Assembly (NCBI RefSeq): GCF_900104175.1
Contig: NZ_FNIX01000002.1
Location: 248,001 to 312,000, forward strand
Reading direction: 5' to 3'
DNA: 64,000 nucleotides
Source: Lentzea jiangxiensis
GTDB taxonomy: Bacteria > Actinomycetota > Actinomycetes > Mycobacteriales > Pseudonocardiaceae
This document shows positions 7,800 to 16,792 of the stretch, piece by piece; position 1 is the stretch's first letter, and every line of letters starts with the position of its first letter. Position numbers and translations under genes: made by a program. Under the pieces are notes generated by a model. That model saw nothing but the letters and a program-made list of their open reading frames with translations, did not search any database and was not told the DNA's origin.

Positions 7800-8732
7800 A
7801 TGATTCCAAAGCGTGCAGCACTAGTTTCCGCCACCGCGCTGGTCCTCGGTGCGGTCTTCGTCCCCCAGGCGACCGCCGCCCCGTTCGGGCTGGTCGGCTG
7901 GGCCACCCAGGGAGGAGGCACGACGGGAGGCGGCAGCGCGTCGCCGATCACCGTCACGACGGCGTCGGCGTTCGTCGAGGCCGCGAAGTCGTCGAGCGCC
8001 GCGGTGATCCGGGTCTCCGGCACGATCTCGCTGCCGAGCATGACCAAGGTCGCCTCGAACAAGACCATCGAGGGCGTCGGCTCCAGCGCGGCGATCACCG
8101 GGCAGGGCCTCAACATCGCCAACGCCTCGAACGTGATCGTGCGCAACCTCAACTTCCGCAGCTGGGGTGACGACGCGATCAACGTGCAGTACTCCACCCG
8201 CGTGTGGATCGACCACAACACCTTCTCCAACGGCTACGACGGTGCGGTCGACGTCAAGCGGGCCTCGGACTACGTCACGGTGTCGTGGAACAAGTTCACG
8301 AGCCACAACAAGACCATGCTGCTGGGCCACAGCGACGGCAACGGCTCCGAGGACCGCGGCAAGCTCCGGGTGACCTACCACCACAACTGGTTCGACGGAA
8401 CGCAGCAGCGCCACCCGCGCGTGCGGTTCGGCAACCCGGTGCACGTCTACAACAACTATTACGGCGGTGTGACCGACTACGGCGTCGCGTCGACCGTCGA
8501 GGGTGGTGTCCTCGTCGAGGGCAACTACTTCGAGAACACGAAGGACCCGTTCCACCGCGGTGAGGGCAGCTCGCCCGGTGGCTCGCTCGTGGCGCGCGAC
8601 AACCACTTCGTCAACTCGGGAACGGGTGACCAGGGCGGCTCGGTCAAGAGCGTGCCCTACTCGTACCCGCTCGACAGTGCGAGCAGCGTGAAGAGCGTGG
8701 TCACGGCCGGGGCCGGAGCCGGCCGGGGCTGA
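7800..8732 (+). CDS. Secreted pectate lyase, family PL1
   Basis: The protein has 310 residues. The ATG at 7800 follows GGGAG by 6 nt and gives the signal peptide MIPKRAALVSATALVLGA ending near ATA. The mature protein is a compact PL1 beta-helix with GWATQGGGTTGG at its start, VWIDHNTFS, SDYVTVSWNKF, TYHHNWFDGTQQRHPRVRFG (split here as TYHHNWF and RHPRVRFG) carrying the catalytic Arg, and HVYNNYY. It is a single-domain endo-acting lyase without a binding module. An upstream in-frame start at 7743 would spoil the signal peptide. Confidence 0.9.
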   Translation: MIPKRAALVSATALVLGAVFVPQATAAPFGLVGWATQGGGTTGGGSASPITVTTASAFVEAAKSSSAAVIRVSGTISLPSMTKVASNKTIEGVGSSAAITGQGLNIANASNVIVRNLNFRSWGDDAINVQYSTRVWIDHNTFSNGYDGAVDVKRASDYVTVSWNKFTSHNKTMLLGHSDGNGSEDRGKLRVTYHHNWFDGTQQRHPRVRFGNPVHVYNNYYGGVTDYGVASTVEGGVLVEGNYFENTKDPFHRGEGSSPGGSLVARDNHFVNSGTGDQGGSVKSVPYSYPLDSASSVKSVVTAGAGAGRG

Positions 8733-8740
8733 CGAGTCCA

Positions 8741-8772
8741 GGGGACGCCCCGACTGGCGGAGGGGCGTCCCC
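8741..8772 (+). terminator. Terminator after PL1 gene
   Basis: An 11-bp GC stem (8741-8751 with 8762-8772) and 10-nt loop are followed by GTCTTCGTCT. It separates the pectin genes from the cellulase operon. Confidence 0.65.
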
Positions 8773-8781
8773 GTCTTCGTC

Positions 8782-8795
8782 TGGGACCGCTCCCA
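8782..8795. promoter_or_regulatory. CebR-type box (distal, one mismatch)
   Basis: TGGGACCGCTCCCA differs at one position from the 14-bp TGGGAGCGCTCCCA palindrome bound by actinobacterial CebR/CelR repressors. It lies about 160 nt upstream of the perfect box at 8944-8957 and may act with it. Confidence 0.6.
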
Positions 8796-8925
8796 GAATT
8801 CCACTCGAAGAGAGCAGCAAGAGGAACTGGCGGACGTATCCCCGTTGCGCCGCAAGAACTATCCACGAGCACCCTTCGGTGCAACTTCCGTTGCAACGGC
8901 GGCCGGTTGGCTGATGTGGCCCACG

Positions 8926-8957
8926 TTACAGTGCCGTGAACTCTGGGAGCGCTCCCA
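8926..8957 (+). promoter_or_regulatory. Cellulase operon promoter with perfect CebR box
   Basis: The perfect palindrome TGGGAGCGCTCCCA lies at 8944-8957, 11 nt after a TTACAGT -10-like element (8926-8932). That places the repressor at the transcription start, where it would block the GH48-AA10-GH6 operon. No good -35 hexamer was found at the right spacing. The ATG at 8978 follows at 20 nt with a GAGAGGG ribosome site. Confidence 0.75.
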
Positions 8958-8977
8958 GTTGTCGAGAGGGCGGCGGC

Positions 8978-11854
8978 ATGACTCGGCGAACATTGGCGTT
9001 GACGGTTGCGGCGGTGGTGCTGGCCGGCGGGGTTCCCGCCGTCGCGGCACCAGCCGCGGTGGCCTGCACCGTCACCTATCAGATCACCAACGAGTGGAAC
9101 ACCGGATTCGGCGCGGCCGTGTCGATCCGGAACGACGGGGAGGCGTTGAACGGCTGGAACCTCACGTGGACGTTCCCCGACGGGCAACGCGTCACGCAGG
9201 GCTGGAGCGGCACCTTCACGCAGAACGGCGCTGCCGTGAGCGTGACCAACCCGCCCTGGGCCCCGGCGCTGGCCGCGGGTGGCACCGCGCAGGTGGGCTT
9301 CAACGGCAGCAAGGGCTCGACCAACCGGCCACCGACGGACTTCGCCGTGAACGGCGTGTCCTGCACGGGACCGAACCAGGCGCCCTCCGTGGCGCTGACG
9401 GCGCCCACGAGCGGCAGCAGCTACACCCTGCCGGCGCAGATCCCGCTGGCGGCGACCGCGACGGACACCGACGGCACGGTGGCCAAGGTCGACTTCTACG
9501 CCGGCGACACCCTGGTCGCGACCGACACCAGCGCGCCGTTCAGCGGCACGTGGACGTCGGCGCCGGCCGGTGACCACAGCATCACCGCGCGAGCCACGGA
9601 CAACCGCGGCGCCGTGAGGACCTCCGCACCCGCGGCGGTCAAGGTGCTGGAGGGACCGGCGGTCCTCGCGTCACCGAGCGCGGTCTCGGTCAAGCAGGGC
9701 CAGACGGCCACGTTCGACGTCTCACTGGCCACGGCACCGAGCCAGCCCGTCACGGTCACGATCGCCCGCAGCGGCAGCGCGGACCTGACGGCGACCCCGG
9801 CGACGCTCACGTTCACCGGCACCGCGAAGCAGACGGTCACGGTGACGTCGGCGAACAACGGCGGCGAGCTCGGCACGGCGACCTTCACGGCGTCGGCCAC
9901 CGGCTACAGCCCGGCGAGCGTCACGGTCAAGGAGCTCGACCCGTCGACCTCGGACTTCAACAAGGCGTTCCTCGACCAGTACAACAAGATCAAGGACCCG
10001 GCGAGCGGCTACTTCCGCAAGTTCGGCGACCTGCTCGTGCCGTACCACTCGGTCGAGACGCTGATGGTGGAGGCACCGGACCACGGCCACCAGACGACGT
10101 CCGAGGCCTTCAGCTACTACCTGTGGCTGGAAGCGAGCTACGGCCGCGTCACGGGCGACTGGGCGCCGTTCAAGTCGGCCTTCGCGTCGATGGAGAAGTT
10201 CATCATCCCCGCGAAGGCGGACCAGCCGACCAACGACAAGTACGACCCGTCGAAGCCGGCGACCTACGCGCCCGAGCACCCGAGGATGGACCAGTACCCG
10301 TCGACGCTGGACGGCACCGTCCCGGTCGGCCAGGACCCGATCGCGGCGGAGCTCAAGACCGCGTACGGCAACTCGGACGTCTACGGCATGCACTGGCTCA
10401 TCGACGTCGACAACACCTACGGCTTCGGCCGGTGCGGTGACGGCACGACAGCGCCCGCGTACATCAACACCTACCAGCGCGGCTCGTCGGAGTCGGTGTG
10501 GGAGACCATCCCGCAGCCCTCGTGCGACACGTTCAAGCACGGTGGCCCCAACGGGTTCCTGGACCTCTTCACCAAGGACTCGTCCTACGCCAAGCAGTGG
10601 AAGTACACCAACGCGCCGGACGCGGACGCCCGCGTGGTGCAGGTGGCGCTGCTCGCCCAGCAGTGGGCGACGGCGCAGGGCAAGGCCGGCGACATCTCGG
10701 CGGAGATCGGCAAGTCCGCGAAGATGGGCGACTACCTGCGGTACGCCATGTTCGACAAGTACTTCAAGCGCATCGGCAACTGCAACAGCCCGTCGTCGTG
10801 CCCCGGCGCGACCGGCAAGAACAGCGCGCACTACCTGATGTCCTGGTACTACGCGTGGGGTGGCGCGACCGACACGTCCGCCGGCTGGGCGTGGCGCATC
10901 GGTGACGGTGCCTCGCACCAGGGCTACCAGAACCCGCTGGCAGCGCACGCTCTCGCGAACGTGCCCGCGCTCAAGCCGTTGTCCGCCACCGGGCAGCAGG
11001 ACTGGGCGACGTCGCTGAACCGGCAGCTCGAGATGCTGCAGTGGCTGCAGTCGGCCGACGGCGGTCTCGCCGGTGGCGTGACGAACAGCTGGGAGGGCCA
11101 GTACGCCTCGCCTCCCGCCGGCACGCCGACGTTCTACGGCATGCACTACGACGCCCACCCGGTGTGGCGCGACCCGCCGAGCAACCGGTGGTTCGGCTTC
11201 CAGGTGTGGGGCATCGAGCGCACGGCCGCGCTGTACCGGCTGACCGGTGACGCGCGTGCCAAGAAGATCCTCGACAAGTGGGTTCCGTGGGCGATCGCGA
11301 ACACCACGACCGGCACGAACTTCCAGATCCCCGCGGACCTGGAGTGGTCGGGAGCGCCGGACACGTGGAACGCGACCAACCCCGGCTCGAACGCGAACCT
11401 GCGGGTGCGCGTGGTGAACCACAACCAGGACGTCGGCATCGCCGCGTCGTACGCGAAGGTGCTGCTGAACTACGCGGCGCGGTCGGGCAACGCCTCGGCC
11501 AAGACCACGGGTGAGGCGCTGCTGACCGGGCTGCTCGCGCACCAGGACAGCCTCGGCATCGCGACGCCGGAGACGCGCGCGGACTACAACCGGTTCGACG
11601 ACGTCTACAACACCTCCACCGCGGAAGGCCCGTACGTGCCGAGCGGCTGGACCGGCCGGATGCCCAACGGGGACCAGATCGGGCAGGGCTCGTCGTTCCT
11701 GTCGATGCGGTCGATGTTCCGCAACGACCCGCAGTGGCCGAAGGTCCAGGCCTACCTGGACGGCGGACCGGCACCGACGTTCACCTACCACCGGTTCTGG
11801 GCACAGGCGGAGATCGCGACCGCCTTCTCCCTGCACGCCGAGATCTACGGGTGA
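8978..11854 (+). CDS. CBM2 - Ig-like - GH48 cellobiohydrolase
   Basis: The protein has 958 residues. Order: signal peptide to about 35; CBM2 (about 37-135, with NEWNTGFGA and the W residues used for cellulose binding); an Ig-like/Big_9 domain (about 140-225, VDFYAGDTLVATDTSAPFSG); a second beta-sandwich (to about 310); and the GH48 catalytic domain to the end. HQTTSEAFSYYLW near 370 holds the family's general-acid Glu. GH48 enzymes are processive, act from the reducing end and are usually the key exocellulase of a cellulolytic bacterium. The gene leads an operon with an AA10, a small unknown protein and a GH6, so both chain ends and crystalline surfaces are attacked together. ATG 8978 gives a clean signal peptide (MTRRTLALTVAAVVLAGG). 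Confidence 0.93.
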   Translation: MTRRTLALTVAAVVLAGGVPAVAAPAAVACTVTYQITNEWNTGFGAAVSIRNDGEALNGWNLTWTFPDGQRVTQGWSGTFTQNGAAVSVTNPPWAPALAAGGTAQVGFNGSKGSTNRPPTDFAVNGVSCTGPNQAPSVALTAPTSGSSYTLPAQIPLAATATDTDGTVAKVDFYAGDTLVATDTSAPFSGTWTSAPAGDHSITARATDNRGAVRTSAPAAVKVLEGPAVLASPSAVSVKQGQTATFDVSLATAPSQPVTVTIARSGSADLTATPATLTFTGTAKQTVTVTSANNGGELGTATFTASATGYSPASVTVKELDPSTSDFNKAFLDQYNKIKDPASGYFRKFGDLLVPYHSVETLMVEAPDHGHQTTSEAFSYYLWLEASYGRVTGDWAPFKSAFASMEKFIIPAKADQPTNDKYDPSKPATYAPEHPRMDQYPSTLDGTVPVGQDPIAAELKTAYGNSDVYGMHWLIDVDNTYGFGRCGDGTTAPAYINTYQRGSSESVWETIPQPSCDTFKHGGPNGFLDLFTKDSSYAKQWKYTNAPDADARVVQVALLAQQWATAQGKAGDISAEIGKSAKMGDYLRYAMFDKYFKRIGNCNSPSSCPGATGKNSAHYLMSWYYAWGGATDTSAGWAWRIGDGASHQGYQNPLAAHALANVPALKPLSATGQQDWATSLNRQLEMLQWLQSADGGLAGGVTNSWEGQYASPPAGTPTFYGMHYDAHPVWRDPPSNRWFGFQVWGIERTAALYRLTGDARAKKILDKWVPWAIANTTTGTNFQIPADLEWSGAPDTWNATNPGSNANLRVRVVNHNQDVGIAASYAKVLLNYAARSGNASAKTTGEALLTGLLAHQDSLGIATPETRADYNRFDDVYNTSTAEGPYVPSGWTGRMPNGDQIGQGSSFLSMRSMFRNDPQWPKVQAYLDGGPAPTFTYHRFWAQAEIATAFSLHAEIYG

Positions 11855-11865
11855 GGAGTTCGCAG

Positions 11866-13137
11866 ATGAGGAAACGCATAGCACTCCTGGCCGTGGCGGC
11901 CGCGGTCGGCGCCGTCCTGGTGCACACCGGTGGCACGGCCGTCGCGCACGGCTCGATGGTCTGGCCCGGCAGCCGCACCTACCTCTGCTACGAGGACGGC
12001 CGCGTGGGCGGCGGTGGCGGCGACCTGCAGCCCACCAACCCGGCGTGCGCCGCGGCGGTGGCCCAGGGCGGGAAGCAACCGCTGTGGGACTGGTTCGGCA
12101 ACCTGATCAGCAACGCCGCCGGACGCCACCGGGAGATCGTGCCCGACGGCAGCCTGTGCGGTCCCACCACGAAGTTCGCCGCCTACAACCTGCCGCGGGC
12201 CGACTGGCCCACCACGCAGGTAACGGCGAACAGCACCGTCACCTTCCGGTACAACGCCTGGGCACCGCACCCCGGCACGTGGGAGCAGTACGTCACCAAG
12301 GACGGCTTCGACGCCACGAAGCCGCTCAAGTGGTCGGACCTCGAGTCCGTGCCGTTCGACAAGGTGACGAACCCGCCGCTGGCGAACGGTGAGTACGCCT
12401 GGCAGGCCCGGCTGCCCAACAAGACCGGCCGCCACATCATCTACTCGCTGTGGCAGCGCTCGGACAGCCCGGAGGCGTTCTACAGCTGCTCGGACGTCGT
12501 CTTCGGCGGCGGCACCGGCACGCCGGACACCACCGCGCCGTCGGCACCGGGCACTCCCGTCGCCTCCGGCGTCACCGGGAGCTCGGTGAAGCTCGACTGG
12601 GCGGCGTCGACGGACAACGTCGGCGTGACCGGGTACCGCGTCTACAGCGGTGGCCAGGTGGTCGCGACCTCCGCCACGAACTCGGTGACGGTCACCGGGC
12701 TCAGCGCGGACACGTCGTACTCGTTCACCGTGGTCGCGACGGACTCGGCCGGGAACGCCTCGGCGGCCTCGTCGGGCGTCGCGGTCAGGACGTCGGCGGG
12801 TGGCGGCGGTCCCACCGGTTCCTGCACGGTCGCCTACTCGCGGCCGAGCACGTGGAACGGCGGGTTCACGGCCAACGTGACGGTGACGAACACCGGCACC
12901 AGCGCGCTCAACGCCTGGGAGCTCGTGTGGGACTTCCCCGCGGGGCAGCAGCTCTCGCAGGCGTGGTCGTCGACCGTGACCGTCGCGAATGGACGGGCCA
13001 CCGCGAAGGGCGTGTCGCACAACGCGAACATCGCGCCCGGTGGCACGGCGTCGTTCGGCTTCAACGCCACGACGGCGTCCACGCCGGCTGATCCGACGTC
13101 GTTCACGCTCAGCGGTTCTTCGTGCGCCATCCGGTGA
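11866..13137 (+). CDS. Secreted lytic polysaccharide monooxygenase AA10 - Fn3 - CBM2
   Basis: The protein has 423 residues. Signal cleavage after TAVA (residue 27) exposes His28, the N-terminal copper ligand (HGSMVWPGSR). The second histidine-brace His is in NAWAPHPGTW near 135. A fibronectin type III domain (about 214-300, DTTAPSAPGTP onward) and a C-terminal CBM2 (about 312-423) follow. Such enzymes cut crystalline cellulose oxidatively and make new ends for GH48 and GH6. The start follows GTGAGGAG; the gap to the GH48 stop is 11 nt, so the two are co-expressed. Confidence 0.92.
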   Translation: MRKRIALLAVAAAVGAVLVHTGGTAVAHGSMVWPGSRTYLCYEDGRVGGGGGDLQPTNPACAAAVAQGGKQPLWDWFGNLISNAAGRHREIVPDGSLCGPTTKFAAYNLPRADWPTTQVTANSTVTFRYNAWAPHPGTWEQYVTKDGFDATKPLKWSDLESVPFDKVTNPPLANGEYAWQARLPNKTGRHIIYSLWQRSDSPEAFYSCSDVVFGGGTGTPDTTAPSAPGTPVASGVTGSSVKLDWAASTDNVGVTGYRVYSGGQVVATSATNSVTVTGLSADTSYSFTVVATDSAGNASAASSGVAVRTSAGGGGPTGSCTVAYSRPSTWNGGFTANVTVTNTGTSALNAWELVWDFPAGQQLSQAWSSTVTVANGRATAKGVSHNANIAPGGTASFGFNATTASTPADPTSFTLSGSSCAIR

Positions 13138-13589
13138 CGAGGGCGTTGATCGCCCTTCTGGTGGTGGGTTCGGTGACGTTCGCCCTCCTCGTAGGACGCG
13201 CCGAACCCACCCCCGACCTGAGCAGGGGCGTCGACGGCATCGCCGCCTGGCTGAACGAGCTGACCGACGAGTGCGCCACCGTCCGGCGGGGTGATGACTT
13301 CACGGACTTCGCCGGACCGGTGCGGTCGAAGGTCTACGCGCCGTTCGTCGCCGAATGGGGGACCTGCGCCAAGGAGCCGTACGGGCGGCTCGGGCTGCTG
13401 GTCCTGCGGCCTGGCTTGGACCAGGCCTGGCGGACGGCGCTCGCGAACGGCGAGGTCCGGGGCGACCCGGACCTCGCCTTCGGGGACGGCTTCGCGCTGA
13501 CCGGCTCGATCGGCATGGAGTACCTCGGCCTGAAACGGCTCGAATGCACGCCCTCCGCGTGCTCCCTGGTCCAGATCCAACACCACTAG
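13134..13589 (+). CDS. Small exported or membrane-anchored protein of unknown function
   Basis: The protein has 151 residues if read from GTG 13134, which overlaps the monooxygenase TGA (GTGA); another GTG lies at 13122. An N-terminal hydrophobic segment (ALIALLVVGSVTFALLVG) has no clear cleavage site, so it may be an uncleaved anchor. The outer part has four cysteines (DECA, GTCAKE, ECTPSACS) that could form two disulfides, and an EYLGLKRLEC block. I do not recognise the family. Its tight position between AA10 and GH6, in a strictly cellulolytic operon, suggests an accessory role on the cell surface, for example redox supply or enzyme retention. That is inference only. Confidence 0.7.
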   Translation: MTRALIALLVVGSVTFALLVGRAEPTPDLSRGVDGIAAWLNELTDECATVRRGDDFTDFAGPVRSKVYAPFVAEWGTCAKEPYGRLGLLVLRPGLDQAWRTALANGEVRGDPDLAFGDGFALTGSIGMEYLGLKRLECTPSACSLVQIQHH

Positions 13590-13604
13590 GAAATCAGGAG
13601 ATCA

Positions 13605-15347
13605 ATGAAGCTCAACGGACAGAGGCGGTGGGCCGCGGCGGGTGTCGTGGTCGCCACCGCCGTGGCGACCTTCGGGGTGGCGATGAGCGCACCCGCGGGC
13701 GCCGCACCCGGCTGCCGCGTCGACTACAAGGCGAACAGCTGGGGCGGCGGAGGGTTCGGAGCCTCGGTGAAGATCACCAACCTCGGTGACGCCGTGTCGG
13801 GCGGCTGGACGCTCAAGTTCACCTTCCCGGGCAGCCAGCGCGTGGCCCAGGGGTGGAACGCGACCTGGTCGCAGTCCGGCGCCGACGTGACCGCGACGAG
13901 CCTGTCGTGGAACGGCAACCTCGGTACCGGTGCGTCCATCGACCTCGGCTTCAACGGGTCCAACGCGGGCGCCAACGACGCCAACCCGTCGGCTTTCACG
14001 CTGAACGGCACGCTGTGCACCGGTGACACGGTGCCCACCACCACGACGACCACCACTACCACCACGACGACGTCGAACGGACCTGGCCCCGGCCCGGGCC
14101 GCGTCGACAACCCGTACGTGGGTGCGAAGCAGTACGTGAACCCCGACTGGGCGGCCAAGGCCGCCGCGGAGCCCGGCGGCAGCCGGATCGCGAACCAGCC
14201 CACCGGTGTGTGGATGGACCGCATCGCGGCGATCAACGGCACGGTCGACTCGCGCGGCCTGGTCGGACACCTGGACGAGGCGGTGCGCCAGGCGGCGGGC
14301 TCACCACTCGTCATCCAGGTGGTCATCTACAACCTGCCCGGTCGTGACTGCTCGGCCCTCGCCTCGAACGGTGAGCTCAAGCCGACGGAGATCGACAAGT
14401 ACAAGACCGACTACATCGACCCGATCGCGGCGATCTTCGCCAGGCCCGAGTACGCGAACCTGCGCATCGTCACGACGGTGGAGATCGACTCGCTGCCGAA
14501 CCTGATCACCAACGTGTCCCCGCGGCCGACCGCTGTGCCGGCGTGCGACGTGATGAAGGCGAACGGCAACTACGTCACCGGTGTCGGCTACGCGCTCGCG
14601 AAGCTGGGTGCGGTTCCGAACGTCTACAACTACCTGGACATCGGCCACCACGGCTGGATCGGCTGGGACGACAACTTCGGCCCGACGGCCGAGCTGCTGT
14701 ACCAGGCCGCGAACGCCTCCGGCAGCACGAAGGCGAACGTCCACGGCTTCATCGCCAACACCGCGAACTACGGCGCGCTGCGCGAGCTGTACTTCAAGAT
14801 CGAGGACTCGGTGGGCGGCACCTCGGTCCGCCAGTCGAAGTGGGTGGACTGGAACCGCTACGTCGACGAGCTGTCCTACGCGCAGGCGTTCCGGCAGCGC
14901 GCCGTGCTGGCGGGCTTCGACGCGAACGTCGGCATGCTGATCGACACCAGCCGCAACGGCTGGGGCGGCAGCGCCCGTCCGACGGGCCCCGGCCCGACGA
15001 CGGGTGTGGACGCCTACGTCAACGGTGGCCGGATCGACCGGCGCATCCACCTCGGCAACTGGTGCAACCAGTCGGGTGCCGGTCTGGGTGAGCGCCCGAA
15101 GGCGGCTCCGGAGCCCGGTATCGACGCCTACGTGTGGATGAAGCCTCCGGGCGAGTCCGACGGTGCGAGCGAGGAGATCCCGAACAACGAGGGCAAGGGC
15201 GCGGACAAGATGTGCGACCCGGCCTACACCGGCAACGTGCGCAACGGCAACAACATGTCGGGCGCGCTGCCGAAGGCACCGTTGTCCGGCAAGTGGTTCT
15301 CCGCCCAGTTCCAGGAGCTCATGCGCAACGCCTACCCGGCGCTCTGA
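13605..15347 (+). CDS. CBM2 - GH6 exocellulase (cellobiohydrolase type)
   Basis: The protein has 580 residues: signal peptide to about 34, CBM2 (35-137), poly-Thr linker (about 143-156) and GH6 domain (165-580). Visible GH6 landmarks are VIYNLPGRDCSA, TVEIDSLPNL, DIGHHGWIGWDDN, LIDTSRNGWGG and YVWMKPPGESDG. The catalytic part is about 415 residues, clearly longer than the second GH6 in this window. The extra loops are typical of tunnel-forming cellobiohydrolases that work from the non-reducing end. It starts 15 nt after the small upstream gene, behind AGGAGATC. No terminator-like hairpin was seen right after the stop. Confidence 0.92.
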   Translation: MKLNGQRRWAAAGVVVATAVATFGVAMSAPAGAAPGCRVDYKANSWGGGGFGASVKITNLGDAVSGGWTLKFTFPGSQRVAQGWNATWSQSGADVTATSLSWNGNLGTGASIDLGFNGSNAGANDANPSAFTLNGTLCTGDTVPTTTTTTTTTTTTSNGPGPGPGRVDNPYVGAKQYVNPDWAAKAAAEPGGSRIANQPTGVWMDRIAAINGTVDSRGLVGHLDEAVRQAAGSPLVIQVVIYNLPGRDCSALASNGELKPTEIDKYKTDYIDPIAAIFARPEYANLRIVTTVEIDSLPNLITNVSPRPTAVPACDVMKANGNYVTGVGYALAKLGAVPNVYNYLDIGHHGWIGWDDNFGPTAELLYQAANASGSTKANVHGFIANTANYGALRELYFKIEDSVGGTSVRQSKWVDWNRYVDELSYAQAFRQRAVLAGFDANVGMLIDTSRNGWGGSARPTGPGPTTGVDAYVNGGRIDRRIHLGNWCNQSGAGLGERPKAAPEPGIDAYVWMKPPGESDGASEEIPNNEGKGADKMCDPAYTGNVRNGNNMSGALPKAPLSGKWFSAQFQELMRNAYPAL

Positions 15348-15449
15348 GCTGCGGGATGTGAGCGTGCCCATGCGGCCGGCGCCGGATCACGGTGTCGCGC
15401 CGCGTGGGTGCGCTCTTCCACCCTGCACTGGTCTTCCGTCCAGCAAGTT

Positions 15450-15506
15450 TCCAGACAGAGGCGAATTCGTCTGGACCACTCGAAAAGCGCAATGTTAACG
15501 CACACA
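15450..15506 (+). promoter_or_regulatory. Operator region of LacI gene 15538
   Basis: TCCAGAC (15450-15456) and GTCTGGA (15469-15475) form an inverted repeat. TGTTAACGCACACA (15493-15506) matches the TGTTAGCGCTCACA box found at the monosaccharide importer at 12 of 14 positions. A LacI-type repressor, perhaps this gene's own product, probably binds here. Confidence 0.5.
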
Positions 15507-15537
15507 TAACTCTTGATGTCATCAGAAGGTGCTCCTT

Positions 15538-16608
15538 ATGGTGTCGACACCGTCACTGACTGCGAGCGGGAAGGGGGGCTGTGTGGTCACCATCGCCGAC
15601 GTCGCGAGGCACGCCGGGGTCGCTCCGAGCACGGTCTCCTACGTGCTGACGGGCAAGCGGTCGATCTCCGCGGACACGAAGTCGAGGGTCCGGGAGAGCA
15701 TCAGGCAGCTCGGCTACCAGCCGCACGCGTCCGACCGCGCGGCCTCGGCCGGCAGGACGAACGTGATCGGCCTCGTGCTGCCCCTGCGCGCGGGCACGCA
15801 CCTGCCCGCCGTGATGCGCTTCGTCACCGCCGCCGTCACGACCGCGCGCCGCTACGACATGGATCTGCTGCTGATGACCGCGGACGACGGCGCGGCCGGC
15901 CTGCGCCGGGCCGCGAACAGCGCCCAGGTCGACGGCTTCCTCGTGATGGACGTGGAGATGGACGACGAGCGCGTGCCCCTGCTGCGCCAGCTGTCCAAAC
16001 CGTCCGTCCTCATCGGACATCCGGCCGCCGCGCGCGGCCTCACCTGCGTGGACCTGGACTTCGAGGCGGCGGGCGCCAAGTGCGTCGACCACCTCGCGGA
16101 CCTCGGCCACCGCTCGATCGGCTTCCTCGGCGCCCCCAGCGCGGTCTACCGGCGCAGCACCGGTTTCGCGCACCGCACGATGAACGGTTTCAGCGCCGCC
16201 GCCATGCGCAGGGGAGTCGCCGCGACGGCGTTGTCCGTCGAGGGCGACCACGACTCCGTGCTCAGGGCGACCAAGGCCCTGATCCGGGCCCACCCGTCGA
16301 TGACGGCGCTGGTGGTGCACAACGAGGCGGCTCTCGGCTGGATCACGACGTGCCTGCGCGCGGCGGGCCGCCAGGTCCCCGGCGACGTGGCCGTGGTGGC
16401 GATCTGCCCGGACGAGGTGGCCGAGCAGACCTCACCCCTGCTCACCTCCGTCCGGCTGCCCGCGGAAGAGCTCGGCAGGCATGCCGTGGACCTGCTCGTG
16501 GCCAAGCTCTCCGGCAAGCAGCCGCCCGCGCTGATGCTGCTGCCTCCCCGGCTCTCCCGCCGGGCGAGCACACCGGATCCCGCCGCGCACCGCGGCGCCA
16601 CCGGCTGA
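15538..16608 (+). CDS. LacI-family transcriptional regulator
   Basis: The protein has 356 residues. The N-terminal helix-turn-helix (VTIADVARHAGVAPSTVSYVL) and hinge are followed by a periplasmic-binding-protein-like sensor domain. The ATG at 15538 was chosen over GTG 15529 because AGAAGG lies 8 nt before it; a 14-residue extension then precedes the helix-turn-helix. The upstream box suggests autoregulation, and possible control of the importer at 37796-41624 and the SGNH esterase operon at 27568, which carry similar boxes. The effector is unknown. Arabinose or another pentose/hexose would fit the neighbours. Confidence 0.85.
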   Translation: MVSTPSLTASGKGGCVVTIADVARHAGVAPSTVSYVLTGKRSISADTKSRVRESIRQLGYQPHASDRAASAGRTNVIGLVLPLRAGTHLPAVMRFVTAAVTTARRYDMDLLLMTADDGAAGLRRAANSAQVDGFLVMDVEMDDERVPLLRQLSKPSVLIGHPAAARGLTCVDLDFEAAGAKCVDHLADLGHRSIGFLGAPSAVYRRSTGFAHRTMNGFSAAAMRRGVAATALSVEGDHDSVLRATKALIRAHPSMTALVVHNEAALGWITTCLRAAGRQVPGDVAVVAICPDEVAEQTSPLLTSVRLPAEELGRHAVDLLVAKLSGKQPPALMLLPPRLSRRASTPDPAAHRGATG

Positions 16609-16792
16609 CCGGTTCCCGTTCCGGGAACCGGTTGTCGACGGACGGCCGTCGAGATGATGTTGCCCCGTGCGAAAATGCGGCGCGCACGGGTCGGCGTCGG
16701 CTCCGGCGGTCGTTCTGGGGGAGTGCGCGATGTTCTCGGCGGAGCGGCTGTCGCGCACTCCTCCTCACCACTCGTTCCGTAGACTTCTCCGG

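Noticed and set aside
7787-7802. TGGGAGCGTGG resembles half of a CebR box
   Set aside because: It is the ribosome-binding region of the PL1 gene and has no second half.
14035-14074. Triplet tract considered as a CRISPR-like or tandem repeat element
   Set aside because: No spacer-repeat structure; it encodes the threonine linker in frame.
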